The notes beneath the pieces were generated by a model that saw nothing but the letters and a program-made list of their open reading frames with translations, had not been told where the DNA came from and ran no database searches. Source: Siphonodentalium dalli (Eukaryota; Mollusca; Scaphopoda; Gadilida; Siphonodentaliidae). Taken from it: a stretch of DNA of 64,000 bases. Of this stretch, positions 47,856 to 57,906 are shown in pieces. Position 1 is the stretch's first letter; each line of letters begins with the position of its first letter. The position numbers and the translations under genes are program-made. The stretch lies in the NCBI GenBank assembly GCA_032622095.1, contig CP136068.1, positions 135,911,989 through 135,975,988 on the forward strand. Reading direction: 5' to 3'.

Positions 47856-48010
47856 CAGATATCTACGGTTCCATGAGTTGTCGTCATACCAAAAATAATA
47901 CACAACGTGAAGTCCGGTCGGAACGTCGTATCTCCAACGTACGGGGTTCTGCCACATAGAGATTAACTGGTTGCAGTGAGCACGGATCAACCACGACGAC
48001 AATTTCAAGG

Positions 48011-48020
48011 ATGAAGATAG
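48011..48020 (+). CDS. env: Probable first coding exon of env (ATG plus splice donor)
   Basis: An ATG at 48011 is followed after ten coding bases by a near-consensus donor GTGAGT (48021). The exon leaves one base of an open codon, exactly the phase required by the acceptor at 55803/55804. A splice of 7783 nt would remove gag and pol and provide the start codon and start of a signal peptide for env, as in errantiviruses, where env is made from a spliced RNA. Inferred from signals and phase only. Confidence 0.65.
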
Positions 48021-48120
48021 GTGAGTACACCTAAGACCCTAGAATCTGACGTTTTCTAGCCCACCTTTTCTAAAAAAACCATGGCTCATAAAAACGAATT
48101 TCTGACACCCTGGGTTCTAA

Positions 48121-48489
48121 AAATCAAAATCTAACATCCTGGCTTCCCAAATTCAAGACGAATTAAAACCAGATTTATTAGCTAAAATTCATGCAGCATT
48201 AAAAACCGTTCCGTCCTGGCCTGACGAAAATTATGACGATTTTCTGCCGGACTGTTTTGAATTGGAAAAGCTAACGTATGATGAATATTGCGCCATTTTA
48301 AAACCACAAATATATCAATTAGAAAATACACGGTACGGGACCGTCTCCGAAATTAAAATAATTCGAAAATGTATACTATTTAGAGACTGGGTCCACGTCA
48401 TAGAATTCTCCGTGTGGATTAAAAATAACAACATTTGTCACACGTTTGAAAGTGGTCGATGTATAAAGTATCCGTTTAAAACGAGTTAA
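48121..48489 (+). CDS. Short open frame in leader (pre-gag ORF)
   Basis: Open for 122 codons after the stop at 48118-48120, ending TAA at 48487, 14 nt before gag. It contains acidic and aromatic-rich segments such as WPDENYDDF and FRDWVHVIEFSVW, a composition unlike random sequence, but it has no ATG of its own near the start. The donor at 48021 joined to an AG at 48157 would be in phase, although that acceptor has a weak pyrimidine tract. No family recognised. It could also be non-coding leader. It is repeated without change at 60364-60732. Confidence 0.35.
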   Translation, partial: KSKSNILASQIQDELKPDLLAKIHAALKTVPSWPDENYDDFLPDCFELEKLTYDEYCAILKPQIYQLENTRYGTVSEIKIIRKCILFRDWVHVIEFSVWIKNNNICHTFESGRCIKYPFKTS

Positions 48490-48503
48490 AGATATTTTAA
48501 ATA

Positions 48504-49661
48504 ATGGCTCAAATTGTTGATGATATACAAGGTGCGCATTTGAACGTACCCTTACCCGCGGACGAAGCAAATATGGACGCACCTGTTCAACAACAACAAC
48601 CGCAAAATCCTCAACCACAACCCGGGCAACAAGGCGACTTAAATGCCGCCTTACATTTGTTGAGACAAAACGAGCAAATCGGGCTCGTCTTGGCAGGAAT
48701 CCAGCAGCAATTTGCTGGATTCAATTTGAATCTGGGACAACAAACCAATGCGATTCGTACGCAAACCGCCGCGCAAAGCGCGTTGACTTTATCTACAATG
48801 GTAGAAAAGTACGAGGGACAACCTCGGAAATTAAGGGAATTTTTAAAACAAATAGACCGGTATTGTAATATACTCGGTACACCAGAAGAAGAAAGATGGT
48901 TAGTCGCACTTCAGCGTACAGGCGGCCCTGTAGCTGAATTTCTCACGCGATATCAACACGAAAATCAAGGGGTCACGTGGAACCAAATAAAACGCGAACT
49001 AACGATTAGATTCGCGGAAATAACAGACAAACATCAGGCTCTTGCAAAAGTAAGAAGCTTCAAACAAAAAGCAGGGGAAAATATACATATATATGTAGAG
49101 GCAGTTCGCCAATTAGCAGTGGATGCTTTCGAGTATGAAGAATTAGCCATCCCTGCAATACAACGTCAGTTGGTACAGTATTTCACTGACGGGTTAAATG
49201 ACACAAACCTCAAGATGAAAATCTTGAGAGAAGATCCACAAACATTGGATCAAGCAGCTTTCGTAGCTGTGGAGGAATTTAATATCCTTAAACGATTTTC
49301 AATGCGTTTCAATCGCACACCGACGAATGAAACCCCATCGGGACAAGAACCGATGGATGTAAATAGGGTCAAACCAAAAATAGTGCAGTGTAATTACTGT
49401 CACAAATTGGGCCACAAATATGAAGCTTGTAGACTCCGCCCAAGACAAAATACACATGTTCACACAATAAATAACTCTCCTCAACCGCCAACCAAATTTT
49501 GTCGAAGCTGTTGGAAGCTAACATATCATGATACTCGTGAATGTTGGTACAAGGACCACTTGTACGATTATGGGACAACGAACCCAAACTTTAAACGCCG
49601 AATGCGTAACGAGTTGGACGAGCAGCAAAACAGAAAACCGAATCCCTCTTTAAACGAGTAG
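48504..49661 (+). CDS. gag: Gag polyprotein
   Basis: 385 residues forming the particle core. The ATG has A at -3 and G at +4. A Gln/Pro-rich N-terminal segment (residues about 20-50) precedes a capsid domain of the Retrotrans_gag type (about 95-270, with EKYEGQPRKLREFL and FKQKAGENIHIYVEAVRQL). A CCHC zinc knuckle follows at C296-x2-C299-x4-H304-x4-C309, and a second, variant one at C333-x2-C336-x5-H342-x4-C347. It ends at TAG 49659. The pol frame overlaps its last 52 nt in the -1 frame. Confidence 0.93.
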   Translation: MAQIVDDIQGAHLNVPLPADEANMDAPVQQQQPQNPQPQPGQQGDLNAALHLLRQNEQIGLVLAGIQQQFAGFNLNLGQQTNAIRTQTAAQSALTLSTMVEKYEGQPRKLREFLKQIDRYCNILGTPEEERWLVALQRTGGPVAEFLTRYQHENQGVTWNQIKRELTIRFAEITDKHQALAKVRSFKQKAGENIHIYVEAVRQLAVDAFEYEELAIPAIQRQLVQYFTDGLNDTNLKMKILREDPQTLDQAAFVAVEEFNILKRFSMRFNRTPTNETPSGQEPMDVNRVKPKIVQCNYCHKLGHKYEACRLRPRQNTHVHTINNSPQPPTKFCRSCWKLTYHDTRECWYKDHLYDYGTTNPNFKRRMRNELDEQQNRKPNPSLNE

Positions 49662-49679
49662 AACCTGTTCGTGACAAGG
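49649..49679 (+). promoter_or_regulatory. Probable -1 ribosomal frameshift signal between gag and pol
   Basis: The heptamer TTTAAAC (49649-49655) is in the correct X XXY YYZ register for gag and ends three bases before the stop codon. Eight bases later a small stem can form (CCTGT 49664-49668 with ACAAGG 49674-49679), followed by a GC-rich CGCGCGCGCG run. TTTAAAC is among the best-known slippery sites. Pol lies in the -1 frame, open across this point. Confidence 0.75.
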
Positions 49680-52600
49680 CGCGCGCGCGGGTTAACCATA
49701 TTAAACATAAATCAAAGCCTTACAAAACTGTATCCAATAAAGCACTCTATCCAAATTTAACACGTAAAAATTTACCCTCAACGAATGTAATTCCATTAAA
49801 TTCGCACAGATTTACTAGAACGTATGACAACCGTTACGATTCACATTGTAAAAACATATCTGGTCATGGGAGTACAAAGCATATACACTATGCCAGACCC
49901 ACAGTAAAAATGATTGACAACGCGCGACCCAACGCCGACCTTCATGTCAAACCGGTGCACCATCACTTGCATTCCGAATTGTCATATGCTGATCGAGTAA
50001 AATCGAACAAGAAATCATTGGAGAACACAAATAAGTTAAATAAAGTGAAGAATACTTATGTCATGGGTCACAAGACGCCAAATACAATTGACACTAAACG
50101 TGCGGATCCACGAACGCGAAAATTCGACAACCGTGGGTCTAACTCCCATAAACATGGTAAATCACTGAATAATCCGCATAAAAAATATGCGAATCGAGAG
50201 AGACACTCCATAAATCCGCGATTCGCCTCGCCATGGGATAATAAAACTGAAAAAGCACAGCAAAACTCGAAAAATAGGAGTTTTCAAAAATCACATATTG
50301 AGTGCCCATTTAAGGGACAAAACACTCAGAAACAACCAAATCAAGCCTACAGTAACTTATTACATTACGGGAAATCGAAAAATTCACAAAAACAAAAAAT
50401 AAAAAAAATTCTGTATGATGGCGACCAAAATGGCCAACAAGATGGCACAAAATTGAAAAACACAAAAAATGGAATAAATCAATTTCCAAACAAAAATCTT
50501 AGTCCCAAACAACGAATTCCGTATTCTCAAGGTCAAACGAACTCAAACAAGACTGAACATCGTAATAAAACTCAAAAACTTAAAAATCAGCCCAATTTTC
50601 AAATTTCTTATCCAAACAACAGGTATAGTGTACTGGAACAAGACTATTGTCCTCCAGACTATACAAATATACATGTGCCTGATAGTCCAATGCCTTCAAG
50701 GCCACAACACCGTCGTAAAACAAAGGATTTTATGAAAAATCAAAATTCCAACTCCAAGTTCAAACTTGTTGAGACTAATGATAAATACAATGTACTTAAA
50801 ATGAAATTACCCAAACCGAATGTACGGTACACAAAACACAATAAACCTAGTAAAACTACTAAAATAGTTGAAAAGTCTCATAAAACAAATGATGTTGCAA
50901 ATCAACTTAAAGATAGAAAAGAATGGTTAAACCAAGTTAAAAAGTTAACTAAAACAAGCAAGCAAACAGATACTCAAATGAAACATACCATACATGGTCG
51001 TGGAGTCTCTCATAACCCCAAATCAAATAAAAATGGAAAAACTTCTGAAAAATTCAAAAATGAAACATCCAAAGAAGTGAATGTTACAGGTACGCCTGTG
51101 CCATCCTCAATATTGCTTCAAATAGGCAAACAACGTGTTCGTGCCCTTTGTGATACTGGAGCACAGTGCTCCATAATTAGCAACCGTTTATATAAACAAA
51201 TCACAAATAGACCCAAACTTAACAGAAGGAAGGATAATTTGACTTCAGTCACAGGAAGTGAACTCAAATGTATCGGTCAAATTGAATTACCTTTCAAAGT
51301 TAGTGGGTTAAAGATGAAACATGATTTTTATATCGTGGAAAATATGACCCGCAATATAATCTTAGGTACTGACTGGATGGTTCAAAACTGTGTGCGAATA
51401 TTCTTCGACTTACAATGTTTGAAGATTAATCATCGCATCGTTCCAATGGTACCTGACTTAGAGATTGCAAGCCTTGTTAGACTTAAGAAGGAAGCACTTC
51501 TCAAGCCCCAGAGTTGTCTCTTAACTTGTGCTCACATCGTTGGCGGATGTGGCTTATTCGACACTAACCTGTTACAAGTTAGTTCTCTGGATCATGGGTT
51601 CTTGTCTGAACAACCCGGCTTGAACTTAAGTGATGCAGTCATTAATGTTAATGACCTTACTTCTTTAGGCAGCATCCCTGTATACCTTGTCAATGATACT
51701 GACAAGTTCTATAAACTTAGAAAGGGATGTGTCTTAGGCAAGGTTGAACCTCTTGAGACAGCTCAGATTTCTGACGTCTCCCAGTCACCCACTCAGTCAT
51801 TTTCCCGTGACACCAAGCCATCAAAAATTAATTATGCTGAGGTTGATGTGCCCTCAGATAAGAAACAAATAATCACAGATCTTCTTAAAAGTAATGAAGG
51901 TCTCTTTGCTGCAACTGATGCAGACCTAACCTTTACTGACACAGTAAAGATGAAAATAGATACACAAGGTAATGCACCCATCAAGTGCCAACCATACCGT
52001 GTTCCATTGGCTAAAAAGCAGATCATGGACCAGGCAATTGATGATATGCTTGAATCAGATATCATTACCCCTGCTAGATCACCATGGTCCTTTCCTTGCT
52101 TACTTGTGGGCAAGAAAGATGGTTCATCAAGATTTTGTGTTGACTTTCGTAAGCTCAATGCTATTACTAAACCAATTACTTGGCCACTCCCGGTCATTGA
52201 TGACATATTGAATTCTCTAAATGGCTCTAAATACCTGACAGCGCTTGATCTTAAGTCAGGCTACTGGCAAATCTTATTAGATGAAGATGCCCGTGAAAAG
52301 TCTACATTTACTTGCCATAGAGGGACCTATTCTTTCAAGGTAATGAGTTTCGGTCTTTCAAATGCCCCAAGTTTGTTTCAAGAGCTAATGTCCGTCGTCT
52401 TAGATGGCCTACAAGATCGCTCATTAGCCTACTTAGACGATATTTTGATATTCTCGCCGACGGAGGCTCAACATCGTAAAGACATTCAAACTGTCTTCGA
52501 TCGCCTTCGACAACATAAATTGAAACTCAAATTGAAAAAGTGTAAGTTTTTCCAAACTGAGACCAAGTACTTAGGTTTTGTTATTAACTCAGATGGTGTC

Positions 52601-55126
52601 AAACCCGACCTTGATAAAGTCAAGGCCATTCGAGATGTTCCACCACCTACCAATATTAAAGGAGTTAGATCATTTATGGGAATGACATCATACTATCGTC
52701 GTTTCATTCCTGGTTTTAGCGCCATCGCTACACCTCTGATTAATCTCACTAAAAAGTATTCAAAGTTTAAATGGACTGATGAATGCCAAAGAAGCTTTGA
52801 TACCATGAAATCAAAACTAACTGGAGTATCTTATCTTGCATACCCAGACGTCAACAAACCATATTGGTTATATACTGATGCCTCTGACAATTGTATCGGG
52901 GCATGTCTTACTCAACCTTATGAAGACCCAAGTCTTGATCCCACCATCGCTGGTGAATTGGAAAGACCAATCTATTTCCTCTCACACAAACTTAGTGATA
53001 CTCAACGCCGCTGGGCCACAATTGAAAAGGAATGCTTCGCCATTCACTATGCCCTTCGAAAGTTTGATCATTACTTATCAAATGCTCAGTTTACCATTCG
53101 TACTGACCACAAACCTCTTGAACATCTTCTTAAAGGCCCTCTTAGTGCCAATAAGAAACTTCAGAATTGGGCACTGGATATTGCTGGCTATAATTGCCAG
53201 ATTGAATACATACCAGGTCCTTCGAATCTCTGTGCAGACTGGCTCTCTCGTCCACCTGCACCTTCTCCGTTAAATCCTCATACTCATACTGATTCCTCAG
53301 ATGGTGAAGACATTCCTGAGATCAGTGATAAGGCTTATCAAGTGACAGCCATAAATTCTAACAAATTTGAACCCAAAGAATTTGCTAAGTGCATAATTCC
53401 TCCTGATGACTTACCTCGTCAATCTCAACTCACACATGTTGATTTCAACATGACTCTAGAACAAGATAAAGACGCTGAGATAGTAGAGCTTAAGAAACAA
53501 TATAATTGCAACAATCCACCCCCCTCCATTTGGGAAAAATACATACTTATCAATGACATCTTGCATTATATTAGTCATGCCAAGGATGACCCTGTTCTTC
53601 GCATGTGCATTCCATCTCATTTACAAGCTCACATTATGCAGCAGTACCACGATGATAATGGGCATCTAGGTACCGATAAAATGTTTTCCTCAATCAAATC
53701 CAAGTATTATTGGAAGAATCTTTACAAAGATATATATGCATATTGTGAAAAATGCATTCCCTGCCAAAGTCGAAAACTTCAGAAAAAGAAATCACCTCTT
53801 CAAGAAACAGACATAGCACCTTACCCCTTCGCTAAAATTGGTCTCGATTTAAGTGGACCCTACCCTAAGACGTTAAGTGGGAACGTCTACATCGTCACTT
53901 TCATCGACCTCTATAGTGGTTGGCCAGAAAGTTTTGCAGTACCAGACAAATCTGCCTCCACTATTGCCAATTTGTTACTAAGTGAGATTTTTCCTCGTTT
54001 CTCAGCACCGCTGGAACTGGTAACTGATAATGGCACCGAGAATATTAATCAAGTCATGCATGATGTCTTAGAAGAACTTCGTATTCATCACGTCACTTCT
54101 TCTTATTATCATCCTCAGAGTAACGCCAAAGTTGAACGCGTTCACCGGACTATGCATGACATTCTTTCCAAGTTGCTTAAGAATCAACTTGAGACATGGG
54201 ATCTGTATCTTCCCCAAACACTGGCTAGTATACGATTCAGTGTGAATGAATCTACTAAATACTCGCCATTCTACCTGCTATATCAACGTGACCCCATTTT
54301 ACCAATTGACAATTTGCTCCGCCCTCATCACAAGTATGTGGGTGAAGACTTTCACAAGGTCGCACTTCAAGAAATGCATCGTTCATTTCGTTTGATGCAT
54401 CGTCATCTACAGTCTGCTAAAAAGCGACAGAAAACCTACCAAGATAAGAAGGCGACCGATAACTCTTTTGAAGTGGGCGACCCTGTCTATTATAAAGACA
54501 ATCGCACCAAAAATAAGTTAGCCCTTAAGTGGCAACCATATTTTCGCGTCATTGAAAAGCGGTCCCCTGTTTCATACCGCATCCGTAATCAACTTACAGG
54601 TCGTGTGACTAAGAGTCATGCTGACCTCCTCCGCAGAGCTGCCATAGATTGGACTCTGCCTGTCAAAACTGACAAAGAAGCTGCTGTCAGAGCGCAGCGC
54701 TATGTTGTACCCCCCTCCTCATCTGATTCTGACTCCGACTCCGAGGATAACATACCTCTTCAGCGTCTTCGTACAATGAAACGCCAGGTCAGATCAGATT
54801 CGGAGGACGAAGACGATATACCCCTTAACGAGCTTCGCACCAAGCTGCGTGCTCGTAAACTAGCTCAAGAGGCTCAGAATGATTATAATGCCTCTACTGA
54901 AGAGTACAGTGATGATATGCACAATGCATATAACGCATCTACCGACGATTATGATGTACCTCCCAATCTGGGATTACAAGACATCACCATGGCTGCAGAC
55001 ATTGAATCTGTTCATGCCAAATTATCAACAGCAGAGGACGACTCAGCTGAATCTCAGTTTGAACCTGGTCGCCTGCTTACCATTGAACCCCTGACAGTTA
55101 TCCCCCTTCTAGAGACTGATCTCTAA
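49655..55126 (+). CDS. pol: Pol polyprotein (protease, RT, RNase H, integrase)
   Basis: 1823 residues if entered by frameshift; the first ATG at 49910 is probably not the start because the frame is open back to 49610. Numbering from that ATG: about 400 residues rich in Asn, Lys and Gln; protease with D415 in CDTGAQCS; RT with YLDD at 841-844; RNase H with LYTDAS (D990); integrase HHCC zinc-binding region (about 1240-1287), then D1313, D1373 and E1409, giving exact D59D35E spacing. A GPY/F-like module (WQPYFRVI ... SYRI) follows, and the C-terminus is acidic and Ser/Asp-rich. No frame breaks. Confidence 0.95.
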   Translation, partial: RVEPVRDKARARVNHIKHKSKPYKTVSNKALYPNLTRKNLPSTNVIPLNSHRFTRTYDNRYDSHCKNISGHGSTKHIHYARPTVKMIDNARPNADLHVKPVHHHLHSELSYADRVKSNKKSLENTNKLNKVKNTYVMGHKTPNTIDTKRADPRTRKFDNRGSNSHKHGKSLNNPHKKYANRERHSINPRFASPWDNKTEKAQQNSKNRSFQKSHIECPFKGQNTQKQPNQAYSNLLHYGKSKNSQKQKIKKILYDGDQNGQQDGTKLKNTKNGINQFPNKNLSPKQRIPYSQGQTNSNKTEHRNKTQKLKNQPNFQISYPNNRYSVLEQDYCPPDYTNIHVPDSPMPSRPQHRRKTKDFMKNQNSNSKFKLVETNDKYNVLKMKLPKPNVRYTKHNKPSKTTKIVEKSHKTNDVANQLKDRKEWLNQVKKLTKTSKQTDTQMKHTIHGRGVSHNPKSNKNGKTSEKFKNETSKEVNVTGTPVPSSILLQIGKQRVRALCDTGAQCSIISNRLYKQITNRPKLNRRKDNLTSVTGSELKCIGQIELPFKVSGLKMKHDFYIVENMTRNIILGTDWMVQNCVRIFFDLQCLKINHRIVPMVPDLEIASLVRLKKEALLKPQSCLLTCAHIVGGCGLFDTNLLQVSSLDHGFLSEQPGLNLSDAVINVNDLTSLGSIPVYLVNDTDKFYKLRKGCVLGKVEPLETAQISDVSQSPTQSFSRDTKPSKINYAEVDVPSDKKQIITDLLKSNEGLFAATDADLTFTDTVKMKIDTQGNAPIKCQPYRVPLAKKQIMDQAIDDMLESDIITPARSPWSFPCLLVGKKDGSSRFCVDFRKLNAITKPITWPLPVIDDILNSLNGSKYLTALDLKSGYWQILLDEDAREKSTFTCHRGTYSFKVMSFGLSNAPSLFQELMSVVLDGLQDRSLAYLDDILIFSPTEAQHRKDIQTVFDRLRQHKLKLKLKKCKFFQTETKYLGFVINSDGVKPDLDKVKAIRDVPPPTNIKGVRSFMGMTSYYRRFIPGFSAIATPLINLTKKYSKFKWTDECQRSFDTMKSKLTGVSYLAYPDVNKPYWLYTDASDNCIGACLTQPYEDPSLDPTIAGELERPIYFLSHKLSDTQRRWATIEKECFAIHYALRKFDHYLSNAQFTIRTDHKPLEHLLKGPLSANKKLQNWALDIAGYNCQIEYIPGPSNLCADWLSRPPAPSPLNPHTHTDSSDGEDIPEISDKAYQVTAINSNKFEPKEFAKCIIPPDDLPRQSQLTHVDFNMTLEQDKDAEIVELKKQYNCNNPPPSIWEKYILINDILHYISHAKDDPVLRMCIPSHLQAHIMQQYHDDNGHLGTDKMFSSIKSKYYWKNLYKDIYAYCEKCIPCQSRKLQKKKSPLQETDIAPYPFAKIGLDLSGPYPKTLSGNVYIVTFIDLYSGWPESFAVPDKSASTIANLLLSEIFPRFSAPLELVTDNGTENINQVMHDVLEELRIHHVTSSYYHPQSNAKVERVHRTMHDILSKLLKNQLETWDLYLPQTLASIRFSVNESTKYSPFYLLYQRDPILPIDNLLRPHHKYVGEDFHKVALQEMHRSFRLMHRHLQSAKKRQKTYQDKKATDNSFEVGDPVYYKDNRTKNKLALKWQPYFRVIEKRSPVSYRIRNQLTGRVTKSHADLLRRAAIDWTLPVKTDKEAAVRAQRYVVPPSSSDSDSDSEDNIPLQRLRTMKRQVRSDSEDEDDIPLNELRTKLRARKLAQEAQNDYNASTEEYSDDMHNAYNASTDDYDVPPNLGLQDITMAADIESVHAKLSTAEDDSAESQFEPGRLLTIEPLTVIPLLETDL

Positions 55127-55803
55127 ATATCTGACTACACCGTCAAATAGTCTGTTGTTCCCTTTTCCATTAATGGATATGGATTAGCCGAAATCACATG
55201 CATTTCTACTGCATGTCCTTGATTATTTACAAGGTCCCATTAATGGCCGAGCTTATTCCGCGGTTTGTTTATCCCCGCTGCTCATTTATTCTTTGCCTTC
55301 TTTAGCTCTGCTAAAGAATTCCTTGTTAGGGAGGATTGTGCAGCGTTGACATGTGCGACGGCACGGTGTTGACCTGTATACGTCTTTGGAAGAATTGACC
55401 TGAGTACGTCTGTCACGTACACCTCTTCAGAAGACCTGTCCTCTTTCAAACAAATATCAAACAAATATTTTTTTTGTCTGAACTCCTCCCTGTGACTGCA
55501 GTCTGATTCCTTCTTTGTAAAAATAGATAGGTGTAAAAGTAAGAAGGGAAATTTGATTTTATTGACTTAACTTTAAATAGTACCATTGCACGCCTGAAAT
55601 TCGCCAATCTAAATAATACCATAGATAGGAATGTTTGAATTAATATTAGTTTTTGGAGAAGTGCACATCTCCAACAACGAGTGTATTTAAGTTAAGTAAC
55701 TAGTTACAATTACAAGGATAACAAAGGCAACCAGACACAACAACTAGACACACCCCAACCCTAACCTACGAGATCACTCTAATCATGTGACTTCTATTTT
55801 CAG
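55127..55803 (+). other. Non-coding segment between pol and env, ending in a splice acceptor
   Basis: About 680 bp without a credible gene. The motif TGAGTACGTCTGTCACGTAC followed by AAGACCTGTCCT (55401-55442) recurs with small changes after the SGNH gene at 58601-58640. The right end is CTTCTATTTTCAG (acceptor AG at 55802-55803). Confidence 0.6.
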
Positions 55804-57902
55804 CAATACTAGTACTCTGTGTGACCTTAATCTCACTAGAATTGGGTCAAACGAATAGCATTATTGTGACGCGACATAATGTGATTTTCCAAAAACTTAA
55901 AGATATATATATGACCAATGCAGATTGGACAATAGGTTTCGTAGTAAACTTAGAACCATTTCAAACCTACTTGAAATCCCTGTCAAGACAAATAAAAATA
56001 GCTCGAAAAGAGTTGGACCGAACAAAGTTAAAAACAATACAAACAAACGGACATGAGTCGTTTAACTTGACAGGTACAACTAAACAATTCGACGATCTCT
56101 TCGCGAGTTTCAGTGAAAACTTAGAGATACTGAACACCGAATACTTAGAAGTTGTTTCGCAATTTGTCGAATACAAAACGCTTCACGATGATTCGCCGCA
56201 TAAGATTAAAAGGTCGCTGCTCCCCTTCATAGGAGAAGGATTATCCTGGCTGTTTGGAACAGTCAGTGAGAGCGACCTCAATAATATTAATAATAATATT
56301 AATAAATTGGCTAATAATCAACGAAAAATTGAGCACACTCTCAAAGAAAGTTTTAGCCTAATGGACGTCTCCCGGAATTACATCCGTGAAAATAGAATGA
56401 AAACTAATCAGTTGGTTGAAACAGTTAAATATATTCAGCATGTACTCACTGAGGCATTCAACAAGCAATCACACAAATTAACGACATTGGAATACTACGC
56501 TAATTTGCATAATCATATTGACCTAAGAATTACAGAGATAAATCAAATGATTACTGCTGCTAGATTTCATGTAGAACACATGCATACGCAAATAAGTATC
56601 TTAACTACCAAACGAATTGCTCCAAGTGTGGTTCGTATTAATACCTTACGACGAGTGTTATCTGACTTGGACAAACATCTTCCAGATCATCTTAAATTAC
56701 CATTTGATCCCAACACTGAATTGTGGAAGTATTATCAAAACTTTAAGTGTTCTACTCTGTTGACAAACAGTCGACTAATTGTACTAGTGAAAATTCCTCT
56801 GATCAACATAAGGAACAAATTCGAACTCTTTAAGATTCATTCGTTCCCATACACACCTAATAACAAATCTTTATCTTCGGATTTAAGACAAATGATTGCT
56901 GAATATCGGTTTGACCATAAACACTTAATAATAAATGCTGGTCGTACTCAATTCATAACATTACCCGATAACTCGCTCTGCTTAATGAATCCATTGCCAT
57001 TCTGTCCTTTTGATGGTGTTATTCGAACGCTTTACAACGATAAACCATGCCCTATCGCATTACTCATGAATGACACGAGGTCAATAAAAGACCAGTGCAT
57101 TATAGAAGTGCAACCGAGCGTTAAACTACCATATGTCAGAAATGTAAACACTGGACTCTTTGTCATTAGCTTAGCTAAACCAATAACTTTCTCGGTAATG
57201 TGTAAAGATTATGTAAGTTCTCAAGAAGTGACATTATTTCCGCCTATTGGATTATTAACTTTACAACCTACGTGTATCGCTTCTGCCCCGAATGTGAAAA
57301 TTGAGAGTCACTTCTCAGGTGACAACTCTCAGCTTATAAATGCGTTTGATAACGAGATTCTTCCTAAATTTAATCTTTCCAAGTTCTACCTTTGGAAACC
57401 TGTCTTGGACAGAATTGATCGTTTTAGGAATTTTACATTACCAATCGCATTAAAAGGTGTTACTAAAATACCTTTACATCAGTTAATTGATTCATTGGAC
57501 AAACTGGAAAGCATAACACCCCTTAATTCGGAAATTCCAAAATATGTTTATGTAATTATAATTGTGGCAATGTTAGCTTCGGTGCTTGCCCTCTGTCGTT
57601 ACCGGAATAAAGTTATGTCCCTCTTATGCAAACATAAACGCCGCAATAGGCGCCATAACGTCAGATTTGGGTCACTAGGTGTACGTGAAGACGCAGGTAC
57701 CTTGAACGAAGAACCAACCACGTCTTCATCACTTACATCAGAAACTAAGCGATCAGCCGAATCGCCATCCACTCCTGTAACTATCAAACGTACCAAAATT
57801 CACCTAACTGAAAATGATATTGCCTATTTACAGCAGCACCAACTCATGGAACTGCCAGAACTGATTACCACTGACGAAGCTTCTTCAACATCTACCTTAT
57901 AA
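55804..57902 (+). CDS. env: Env-like fusion glycoprotein, main exon (baculovirus F/errantivirus type)
   Basis: The frame is open from 55791 after a TGA, with no ATG near its start; the acceptor at 55803 suggests the start comes from the exon at 48011. Numbering from 55821, the protein has a hydrophobic N-terminus, an N-linked site at 82, a furin-like KIKR at 128-131 followed by a hydrophobic LLPFIGEGLSWLFG segment typical of the F-type fusion peptide, a heptad-like Asn/Leu region (150-180), a single membrane anchor at about 575-594 and a basic cytoplasmic tail of about 100 residues. Predicted to mediate membrane fusion at the cell surface. The frame is unbroken. Confidence 0.88.
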
Positions 57903-57906
57903 GAAA

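Larger units (their letters stand above)
47357..47956 (+). repeat. 5' LTR
   Basis: It starts TGTAACAGAACGATGTGCGC, repeated at 59600. The right end is set at the ACA of GCCACA (47954-47956) because it pairs with the initial TGT; this border is inferred since the third LTR lies outside the window. U3 contains the TATA box and R/U5 the AATAAA noted separately. Confidence 0.8.

Noticed and set aside
47968-47985. TGGTTGCAGTGAGCACGG as tRNA primer-binding site
   Set aside because: It begins with TGG and lies near the LTR, but it is 11 bp from the inferred LTR end and its complement does not make a normal tRNA acceptor/T-arm. The primer remains undetermined.
48080-48133. ATG at 48080 as start of a leader protein
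   Set aside because: It gives only 17 codons before TAA and is out of frame with the longer pre-gag frame.
49910-49912. ATG at 49910 as the start of pol
   Set aside because: The frame is open 300 bases farther upstream to 49610, overlaps gag in the -1 frame and contains a proper slippery heptamer, so a frameshift start is more likely.
55821-55823. Start of env at 55821
   Set aside because: The codon is GTG, the frame is open farther back to 55791, and a splice acceptor in matching phase lies at 55803. A non-ATG start at this point is not needed.
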